Part shown: positions 59,501-64,000 of the stretch, one piece after another
Numbering within the stretch: position 1 is the first letter of the stretch
Layout of the letters: every line of letters starts with the position of its first letter
Origin: Siphonodentalium dalli
Taxonomy: Eukaryota > Mollusca > Scaphopoda > Gadilida > Siphonodentaliidae
Reading direction: 5' to 3'
DNA length: 64,000 nucleotides
NCBI GenBank assembly: GCA_032622095.1
Contig: CP136068.1
Coordinates: 119,957,509-120,021,508, forward strand
Made by a program: the position numbers and the translations under genes
Notes under the pieces: model-generated
Told to the model about the DNA's origin: nothing
The model's input: the letters and a program-made list of their open reading frames with translations, nothing else
Databases searched by the model: none

Positions 59501-62500
59501 GAGAATACGATGGTTACACAAATGTAAATATTTACTAATTTATTCGGGACGCATTATTGGACATAAACTTTAAGGCAATGATTGCACCAATAGTACTCAC
59601 TGTGTGTAATTCAGTTATAACATTGACGCTGTTTTCTGACTATTTGGATATCAAATTTATGAAAATAACTTATTTTGGCATGATTATTTGGTATTCCGTT
59701 CAAAACATCCATCGGAGTGTTTCACATCACTTTATAGTTTGGGCACTTTTTTAGTTAGAATAACATTTTACCATTATCGACACTTTGGGCACTTTTTGAG
59801 ATAGAATAACATTTACCATTATCAACAATTTGGGCACTTTTTGAGATATATTAACATTTACCATTATCGACACATTGGGCACTTTTTGAGATACAATAAC
59901 GTTTTACCATTATCAACAATTTGGGCACTTTTTGAGATAGAATAACATTTTACCATTATCGACACTGGGCACTTTTTGAGATAAACTAACATTTTACCAT
60001 TATTGACACTTTGGGCACTTTTTACTGAGTTAGAATAACATTTTACCATTATCGACACTCTGGGCACTTTTTACTGAGTTAGAATAACATTTTGCCATTA
60101 TCGACACTCTGGGCACTTTTTACTGAGTTAGAATAACATTTTGCCATTATCGACACTCTGGGCACTTTTTACTGAGTTAGAATATCATTTTACCATTATC
60201 GACACTCTGGGCACTTTTTGGGTCATAACTGAGTTCCTTTTGCAGATCGTTGGTCCAGTGATCTTCATCATTTTCAGAATAGTTCCCCTTCCACCGCAAA
60301 TGACTCCAAGGATTCTTCAGCATCAACAACTTCCTTCCCTAAAATAATACCATGTGCTAACTTCGAGTTATAACAAGTTTGAAAATATATCTGAGATAAA
60401 ACACTAAAAAAATAAAGTTCCAATGTCTGGAAAAACAAAAAGAATCAATTATCGTCAGTTGGTTATAGCATCAGAAATCTGAGATGTGACATTACCTGAT
60501 CTGAGCATGGCTATTACCATTATCAGACCAGAAAACTGTACATATCATGTATTAAAGGTACTTAATCCGATCAAGATACAACAACAACAACATTTCTTCA
60601 AAATACGCTTTAGTTATCAGAATCTATTTATTGCAACAAAATAATGCTAATCACTGTCAACTATGGTATAAAATTTCCCAAAACTTGTTATTTATCAACA
60701 TTTTGTTCAACAAAATATGGCCGTATTATCACTAAAGTATCACAAAATTTTACCGCATTACCACATGATTTTAGAGTTATCCATCTTCATCCGCAATTTT
60801 GTCCGAGATCCTCCGTTTGACCATGTGTTTCTGGGCCACATATTATTACACATCTCGAGAAATAACAAACTTAAAAAATCAATATCTGATCACTCTGAGC
60901 TTCGATGGTGGGTTCCTCGATTCGAATCAAATATTTTTTACCCCAGAAGCCAAAGAAATAGTAATTGAGGAGGGTCTGATCGGATTGAGTACCTTCAATA
61001 CATGACACAAGCCTGCAAATAGTGTGTCTGTCATTTGCAGAATGATAGCCACAAAGGTGAATTTAGCAAGGCTATCCAGCAAGGTGGCCATGGCTAGTGT
61101 CACCAAATTCACCCTCTGGTAACCTCATTCTGCTTAGGCCTCAACTGCTATGGGAGACCAAGGATCAGATTGAATTCCGCAATTGGAGTTTGTGATGTTC
61201 ACCCATTAGTCACCTCGATTATCCCTTATATTTTCTGCAAATTATGGGATATAGAAACTTCCCAGAAGGGAAAAAGTAACTAAAAACAATGTTAACTTGA
61301 GACTATAGATACAATAGATGAGGCCTAAGCAGAATGAGGTCCCCAGAGGGTGATTTTGGTGATGCTAGCCCACATTTCGTTCTTTTGTTAAAATAATACA
61401 TTGCTGGTGTATCCTCTTGTCGCATTTTTTTGGGTGATCATTCATCTGTAAAAGTTGACTAACAGATGATAACACAATTATAGACCCACACGCAGTGTCA
61501 ATGTGATTAGCAACATTGCATTTTCATCGACTGTATGGTCTATATAACTACCATGAGATAAAAATACATGTACCAATAGTGAAAAATAAGACATGCAGTA
61601 CGTGTACAACTGAGCATCAATGAGTCAGAGGTACCTGGAACCCCACAATTTCTTCACGTTCTTATTGCGTAAATTGTGCAAAAATAAAGAGTGACTATTT
61701 CAACTTTCATGAAATGTGACCCAACAGTAAAATTGACTCAACAATAGAGACAGGTAATCCCATTTCCAATATAACAGTTGTGGTAAGAAAATTGCATGGT
61801 AGCCATATTAACCCCTCCATGAATGGGAGCTTCCTGATTTTTTGCGAAAACTCTGTGCCATGCATTCTCTTATATAATCAAGTCTCCAATAGGGAGCCTC
61901 ACATATATAAGAGAATGCATTGGCCTAACAATATTTACCTTGTGCATTCTCTTATATTTGCAAAGATCTTATATTTGCAAAGACTCGCATATATAAGAGA
62001 ATGTACTGGCACAGGATCATTAATGCTGCACCAGCGCAGCTCCCGTCATGAAAGGGTTAAACAATCACTCCCCGGAAGACTATGACCAACCGAGGATAGA
62101 CGCACAATGGAACAATACACGAGCAAGGACTCACTTGTGTATTGCTTGAGTATATGTCATGGATACATGCTTGTGTATTATCACGGTGGGGAATCACGTG
62201 ATTTTGAGGTTAGTGAGTACAACGCATTCCAAATAGCCGAGGTTAGCGCAAACACACAAAAACATAATATATCACAAACTGACACAAAACATAGCATTTT
62301 GGCTGTTACGAGCATTTGCTAGTTAATTTTTAAAACAAGCTGATAGCTTATCTGTTCCAAAATACTCAGTAGATTTCTATCGCTTTCTAACCAAATTTGC
62401 CAGTGGAAAACACCAGTCCATACATCTGGGAAAATCCTTTGACTGACAACTTGAGCAAACAATTGTGCATTTGGGCACAACTGAGGTATCAGCTTGTTTA

Positions 62501-62930
62501 AAAAATAGTATAGCATATGCTCATAATTGTCAAAATACTATGTAATATGTCATATCCTAGTTTATTAACTTTTTCCTCATTTCTGTTCATGATCGCATGG
62601 GCCATTTTGAATGTGTGATACTTATCAATTCGAAACCAAGTGATTCCCCACCGTGATGATATACAGGCTGCATGCATCTCGACGTAAGTGTATGAAACCC
62701 ACCTTAACTGCTCTGATGTCAAGCATTGCATAGGCATGTGTGGGGACTAGTCCCGCCCTGTCAGCCTCTGCATCCGGCATCTCACCAGTCGCTATGGTAA
62801 CTAAGCAGTGTCCTTTATGGAATCTGTCTAAGAGCCGATCAAACTCTCGATTTTTATCAAACTCTGGTGAATCAAGTCTGATGGCGACTCTCTCTGGAAT
62901 CCAGCCAGATAAGGCATGTAGATCTATATT
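35426..62930 (-). CDS. CAPN7: Calpain-7, C-terminal nine exons, partial gene
   Basis: Calpain-7 is a calpain-family cysteine protease with N-terminal MIT domains that bind ESCRT-III; it acts in endosomal sorting and cytokinesis. Nine exons read right to left (62930-62703, 60338-60194, 56968-56869, 55936-55804, 45760-45685, 44665-44454, 42403-42264, 41329-41237, 35570-35426). They join in frame through GT-AG introns to give ~423 residues. The protease core supplies the catalytic His in GLVPTHAYAMLDIR and Asn in LKNPWSHLRWKGNYSEND. Two C2-like/CBSW domains follow, with hallmarks RHITDK, NREFITIVVYKNGG, INSPHYLC, TLVVSQYEKNSTIHFTLRVY, GEWSDRSAGGCSNYPETY and KKSSGDL. Human CAPN7 is ~813 residues, so MIT domains and the catalytic Cys lie right of the window. 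Homology is from recall, not a search. Confidence 0.94.
35823..35927. repeat. 105-bp direct repeat flanking DIRS-like copy 2 (left)
   Basis: Base-for-base match, as far as I can read, to 40,950-41,054; it runs from AAACACAAATACCAACTTTG to AAAAAGGGCCGTATCT. The DIRS-like element lies exactly between the two copies. Confidence 0.93.
36165..36265. repeat. Internal complementary region of DIRS-like copy 2
   Basis: ATAGTTCAGTTTCGGGCTTC, GTAAGGAAAAAGTAATATTA, then ATTTTTCCGCCAAGGAGAAG and CCCTCAACTGAACTATATGG: the two element tips, head to head, in the orientation opposite to a circular end-to-end junction. The same block is at 48,166-48,266 in copy 3. Confidence 0.78.
37083..37590. repeat. ~185-bp tandem repeats inside DIRS-like copy 2
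   Basis: GTGAAGGAGTGGCCTGGAGG, TATTACGATTCCAGG, CCACTGCACCRTGGGGAAGA and CTTCCCCACCCAGA recur at 37,098, 37,279 and 37,470. Partial units recur at ~38,140 and ~39,090. The equivalent array in copy 3 is at 49,084-49,660. The overlapping open frames on both strands (up to 140 codons) follow the repeat and match no protein I know. Confidence 0.85.
40950..41054. repeat. 105-bp direct repeat flanking DIRS-like copy 2 (right)
   Basis: Identical to 35,823-35,927. Outside it, at 41,055 onward, comes a diverged tandem unit of the same host repeat (CATGTAAACACATATATGAA, TTGGCCTGTAATTTT). The host sequence was thus already a low-copy tandem repeat. Confidence 0.93.
41237..41329 (-). CDS. CAPN7: CAPN7 exon (C2-like domain 2)
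   Basis: Acceptor TCTTTTTAG, donor GTGAGA. G completes Lys, then QYNVGFNVVAVTENVPNSPG and SFRKKSSGDL. QY.VGF and RK.SSGD are family signatures of the second C2-like domain. Confidence 0.93.
41522..41601. repeat. 80-bp near-perfect palindrome
   Basis: CAGGTTTTTACTTACCC and GGGTAGGTAAAAACCTG form the outer arms; AGCCATATCCCATT and AATGGGATACGGCT form the inner arms. It lies in a CAPN7 intron and could be a minimal foldback MITE. No target duplication was identified. Confidence 0.8.
42264..42403 (-). CDS. CAPN7: CAPN7 exon (C2-like domain 2 start)
   Basis: Acceptor TTTCACAACAG, donor GTAAGT. It encodes VTGEWSDRSAGGCSNYPETY, KNNPIYQVNINNTSG and DNYLMVELLGP. GEWS..SAGGC and NNPIYQ are the hallmark of calpain-type C2-like domains. 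Four decayed copies of its 5' edge lie immediately upstream (42,410-42,790). Confidence 0.95.
42404..42790 (-). repeat. Minisatellite of ~90-bp units copying a CAPN7 splice acceptor
   Basis: Four units spaced 89-92 bp each contain, on the minus strand, a YYCTACAG-like acceptor followed by GTTACTGGAGAATGG-like exon start. AG positions are 42,404-42,405 (authentic), then 42,496-42,497, 42,586-42,587, 42,678-42,679 and 42,767-42,768. Other landmarks per unit (+ strand) are AACACATGGTGTCC, GCCAAACAATCAGTCCAT and AACACCTCATATTAATAAC. Each unit holds ~20 nt of exon plus intron. The authentic copy is closest to the exon body. Confidence 0.9.
43228..44003. mobile_element. Dispersed repeat with GCGGGGGG end hairpin (Helitron-like guess), copy 2
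   Basis: It starts ACTAGAGGTGTGACTGTCCC, AATGGGACT, ATACCCCCCC and ends TATACCCCCCTAACTTCGTT, GCGGGGGG. The core holds about four ~160-bp units with TGTAGGAATAAAAGCTCGGA and GACAGACGTCATAATCGCAG. It matches the DCTN2-intron copy at 12,838. Confidence 0.65.
44454..44665 (-). CDS. CAPN7: CAPN7 exon (C2-like domain 1)
   Basis: Acceptor CCTTTATTTCAG, donor GTAACT. AT completes Tyr, then DPKPYKDGVRINSPHYLCKL, VEDKGGQTYTLVVSQYEKNS and TIHFTLRVYS with the closing AEFSLTKFADPYKKQYDKR. TLVVSQYEK and TIHFTLRVYS are strongly calpain-7-like. A MITE begins 12 bp upstream of the acceptor AG. Confidence 0.96.
44684..44945. mobile_element. TTAA-target double-hairpin MITE, family A copy 4, abutting a splice acceptor
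   Basis: TTAA on the left (44,680-44,683), TCAA on the right. It has CCTTTCATGAGGTTCATGAC, two internal palindromes (GTGCATTTTCTTATATATGC.. and TGTATTCTCTTATAATTGTG..) and ends AAGGG. Only 12 bp (GAAATAAAGGTA, + strand) separate the TTAA from the acceptor AG of the exon ending at 44,665. Confidence 0.85.
45685..45760 (-). CDS. CAPN7: CAPN7 exon (25 codons + 1 nt)
   Basis: Acceptor TTACTTTTCAG, donor GTGAGT. It encodes EDFANNREFITIVVYKNGGQ then KVFYP plus T of a split Tyr. A large hAT-like element ends 23 bp upstream of this exon. Confidence 0.94.
45784..53764. mobile_element. Large hAT-like element (~8 kb) containing DIRS-like copy 3
   Basis: Terminal inverted repeats are CAGCACTGCTCAAATTAAGC on the left and, inverted on the right, CAGCTGTGCTCTCATTAAGC, each followed by GACCTNTTTAACGAGGT. 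The CAG start suits hAT. Subterminal ~200 bp on both sides are packed with TACCGCGG / GGTACCGC / CGGTAA motifs. No matching 8-bp duplication is visible. After subtraction of the nested element at 47,904-53,286, about 2.6 kb remain; an 84-codon open frame at 47,604-47,858 is not recognised. It lies in a 10-kb CAPN7 intron. Confidence 0.7.
47904..53286 (-). mobile_element. DIRS-like element, copy 3, nested in the hAT-like element
   Basis: A near copy of 35,928-40,949: same inverted termini, the same internal complementary region at 48,166-48,266, and the same tandem core. Differences: ~490 bp present at 51,645-52,125 are absent from copy 2, while the 39,030-39,260 block of copy 2 is missing here. 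The AT palindrome (ATAATATTTATAAATAATAT) is retained at the outer left end (47,904-47,927), unlike in copy 2. The open frame 51,755-52,096 (113 codons) within the extra block is unassigned. Confidence 0.72.
53772..54016. mobile_element. TTAA-target double-hairpin MITE, family A copy 5
   Basis: TTAA on both sides (53,768-53,771 and 54,017-54,020). It opens CCCTTTCATGCGTCTGATGC, contains two TATATA palindromes and closes GCTCCATCCATGGAAGGG. It sits 4 bp outside the right end of the large hAT-like element. Confidence 0.86.
54520..55104. mobile_element. hAT-type MITE, family C long member
   Basis: CAAGCCTGCAAATAGTGTGT to CACACTATTTGCAGCCATG, flanked by GTACCGGT and GTACCGAT (7 of 8 identical). 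It has three successive AATGAGGTCCCCAGAG modules, and the middle 54,790-54,960 corresponds, inverted, to 35,110-35,290 and 61,140-61,320. Confidence 0.8.
55166..55434. mobile_element. TA-target foldback MITE, family E copy 2, with duplicated arm
   Basis: TA on both sides, termini CAGCAATGCTCTAAGTAATC / GATTATTTAGGGCATTACTG. Compared with 28,630 it has an extra arm: AGAGCTTTCCGATGAATGGC and AACAAGCCATATTTCCGACT occur twice in the same orientation and once inverted. Confidence 0.83.
55804..55936 (-). CDS. CAPN7: CAPN7 exon (start of C2-like domain 1)
   Basis: Acceptor TTTCCGCAG, donor GTACTA. T completes His, then TWHAKEGPKKDTYNISDNPQ, YKLDIKSSHPAAVWVLLTRH and ITDK. WVLL(S/T)RHITDK is a calpain-7 hallmark. 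Confidence 0.96.
56869..56968 (-). CDS. CAPN7: CAPN7 exon (end of protease core)
   Basis: Acceptor ATTTTTTTCAG, donor GTAAGT. GT completes Gly, then VFWIDYDSICKFYDVIYINW and NPDLFAFTTCIH. FWI.(Y/W)D and FYDVIY close the calpain protease domain. Confidence 0.95.
57050..59220. mobile_element. Foldback element with diverged ~162-bp repeats, relative of the satellite
   Basis: It starts ACTAGAGTTGTGACAGTCGC, AATGGGACT, as do the 12,838 and 43,228 elements, and ends near GACGGACACACAGACAGATGG. Forward units at 57,500-58,170 carry CAGCAGCCATCTTGGATTTT, ACTCTTTGCATGACTAAAT and GATGGGAGC. From 58,600 the same motifs run inverted (AATCCAAGATGGC, TCTGGTGGTCACC). The unit matches the 1-10,310 satellite monomer and the following unique segment (58,196-58,310) matches 10,311-10,445. 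Confidence 0.82.
59763..60200 (-). repeat. Minisatellite of 44-50-bp units copying a CAPN7 splice donor
   Basis: Ten consecutive units, counting the real exon end. On the minus strand each reads AAAAAGTGCCCAGAGTGTCG, ATAATG, then GTAAAATGTTATTCTAACTC. The exon/intron junction sits at 60194/60193 in the authentic copy and recurs at 60,145, 60,096, 60,048, 59,998, 59,954, 59,908, 59,862, 59,817 and 59,772. Two copies (60,096 and 60,145) have GC instead of GT. Each unit holds 26 nt of exon (KSAQSVDN plus G) and ~20 nt of intron. Confidence 0.93.
60194..60338 (-). CDS. CAPN7: CAPN7 exon (catalytic Asn)
   Basis: Acceptor TATTTTAG, donor GTAAAA. It encodes GRKLLMLKNPWSHLRWKGNY, SENDEDHWTNDLQKELSYDP and KSAQSVDN plus G. 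The Asn in KNPWSH is the catalytic Asn of the calpain triad. The donor chosen is the one that joins to GVFWI of the next exon as in other calpain-7 proteins; nine lookalike donors lie downstream. Confidence 0.95.
60556..60994. mobile_element. TTAA-target MITE, family B copy 5
   Basis: TTAA at 60,552-60,555 on the left, TTCAA on the right. Ends AGGTACTTAATCCGATCAAG and GATCGGATTGAGTACC; its left arm matches 21,945-22,170. It lies in a CAPN7 intron. Confidence 0.82.
61008..61375. mobile_element. hAT-type MITE, family C long member (right-truncated)
   Basis: It starts CAAGCCTGCAAATAGTGTGT and continues through CACCAAATTCACCCTCTGGT and the 61,140-61,320 central module. It stops inside a GATGCTAGCCCAC block where family D sequence begins. 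Confidence 0.75.
61376..62660. repeat. Dispersed repeat family D, copy 2, with nested family A MITE
   Basis: CATTTCGTTCTTTTGTTAAA, ACATTGCTGGTGTA and CACAATGGAACAATACACGA, TATTGCTTGAG match 34,380-34,830 in order. A family A element (61,812-62,056) interrupts it. From 62,100 the sequence also folds back on 62,640-62,670 (CACGGTGGGGAATCAC versus GTGATTCCCCACCGTG). Confidence 0.55.
61812..62056. mobile_element. TTAA-target double-hairpin MITE, family A copy 6
   Basis: TTAA at 61,808-61,811 and 62,057-62,060. CCCCTCCATGAATGGGAGCT opens it and GCTCCCGTCATGAAAGGG closes it. Two palindromes are present; the second is partly rearranged (CTTATATTTGCAAAGA repeated). Confidence 0.86.
62703..62930 (-). 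CDS. CAPN7: CAPN7 exon (catalytic His)
   Basis: Acceptor TTCATTAACAG, donor GTGGGT. 76 codons: NIDLHALSGWIPERVAIRLD, SPEFDKNREFDRLLDRFHKG, HCLVTIATGEMPDAEADRAG, LVPTHAYAMLDIRAVK. The His of THAYAMLD is the calpain catalytic His; TGWIPER-like and RFHKG are family signatures. No further upstream exon (ending near GGYDFPGSNS in relatives) was found before 64,000. Confidence 0.96.
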
Positions 62931-64000
62931 CTGTTAATGAAAAAATTAATGGAAGATTTCATATTATGCGTTCATTTCATTACTTCAGATTTTCAGATTA
63001 ATATGTTATGACTCAGTGACTACACCCATTTTAAGAACGTATTATTTAACTATTAAGTATTGTAGAAATATTTCAACAACATCGGCTGTGCCTTTCGTAA
63101 AACACTACATCTGAAACATGTAAACAAATCATCAATAACCAAATGAGAATGATTTTGCTGATGAAAGTTAACTATATATGATTTATATGATAGAATGACG
63201 TTGTGATGGTTGTGTGCTGGCTATGTGGATACAAAATATATCAATTCTGCACCCCAGCAGTCCTTCCCAGGAGATGGGAGTGAAAATTGTCAAAATTGGT
63301 GTATGTAATCATTGATTCAACACTGAACTATTTTAAGGTTTATTAACATCCTTTCCCATCTCAGTTCAATTATGGACATATGAAAGTGTAACTGGACATA
63401 GGTCTATCCCACAATGACATATTGTTTGAGAAAAACCCAACTTACGATTATATTATGTTGCAATATTCAGTTCTTGAAATTGCCCACAGCAATAAGCAAT
63501 GTCGTGGCAACATGCGGAATCTAACATGGCACTGCATTAAATTTGCCGTGGGATATTTTCCCCCAATTATTAATACACCCATCTTCTGAATTGCGGAAGC
63601 AAGCTCTCACTGTGTTTTCCTCGTGGGAAGGACTGAAACTACATAAAACTACATCCGGAAACTATAAAACTATTCTATAATAATGCACATATTTAAAATT
63701 ATACTAGAACACATATTGCCATCAACACATTCAGAGACAATATAAATTTCAAAGTGGTTTTACCGACCGACTTTGGACTCTCCAGTGACTATTCGAAATG
63801 GAAACAAATGCTATAAATGTCACATTTTATACTCTCGTGATCAATGTCATGTCATATTAGTAATGGTATGAAGCTAAAACAAAATTAATAGGCGAACAGT
63901 CATGTAATACATTCGGTTATCCCCAACTAGATTATCACCATTTACTGATCAGTCTTATTCATTAATATGAATCGTACATGGCACATAGTGGGGCAACCAC
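62931..64000. other. CAPN7 intron, nothing recognised
   Basis: AT-rich sequence without a CAPN7-like exon, named repeat or RNA. The gene continues to the right. Confidence 0.6.

Noticed and set aside
59864-60067. 67-codon minus-strand open frame with repeated SVNNGK motif as a repeat protein
   Set aside because: It is the donor minisatellite read through. Unit length (44-50 bp) is not a multiple of three, so the frame shifts each unit.
62931-64000. Further CAPN7 exon toward the 5' end (catalytic Cys region)
   Set aside because: I found no minus-strand segment with acceptor, donor and calpain-like coding in this interval.

Overview
This window is animal nuclear DNA, most likely from a mollusc or related lophotrochozoan such as a bivalve. 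It holds no bacterial-style operons. Two conserved genes are split into short exons with GT-AG introns, and almost everything else is transposable-element (TE) DNA. The bivalve guess rests on the character of the repeats: a ~162-bp tandem core related to a dispersed element, and CGTCCGTC-rich and GCGGGGGGTAT-type families. It is an inference and not a lineage assignment.

Region by region: 1-10,310 is an uninterrupted satellite of ~162-bp monomers, most of it organised as a precise 1,296-bp (8-monomer) higher-order repeat. From 12,122 to 21,566 (+ strand) lie five exons encoding the C-terminal ~160 residues of dynamitin (dynactin subunit 2, DCTN2). Earlier exons are not visible to the right of the array, so the satellite probably sits in a DCTN2 intron. 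From 21,567 to 34,983 is a TE-filled region between two convergent genes. From 35,426 to 62,930 (- strand) are nine exons encoding the C-terminal ~423 residues of calpain-7 (CAPN7): the His and Asn of the protease core, then two tandem C2-like/CBSW domains. The catalytic Cys and MIT domains would lie beyond the right edge.

The genes have no evident functional link; DCTN2 acts in dynein transport and CAPN7 in ESCRT-linked proteolysis. What connects them is how repeats have reshaped gene signals. (1) In CAPN7 one 5' splice donor has been amplified into a 10-copy minisatellite and one 3' splice acceptor into a 5-copy minisatellite; in DCTN2 the 3' end of the last exon is duplicated behind a second AG. 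(2) A hAT-type MITE inserted directly behind the CAPN7 stop codon, and its 8-bp target duplication contains that stop codon. (3) Two other transposons end 12-23 bp upstream of CAPN7 splice acceptors.

The largest mobile elements are three related 4-5.4 kb elements whose layout (inverted terminal repeats plus an internal block reverse-complementary to the joined termini) matches DIRS-type tyrosine-recombinase retrotransposons, although no intact reverse transcriptase or recombinase was recognised. One is nested in an 8-kb hAT-like element and another is flanked by an identical ~105-bp direct repeat. Smaller families are TTAA-target (piggyBac-like) double-hairpin MITEs, a second TTAA-target family, hAT MITEs with 8-bp target duplications, and TA-target foldback MITEs.
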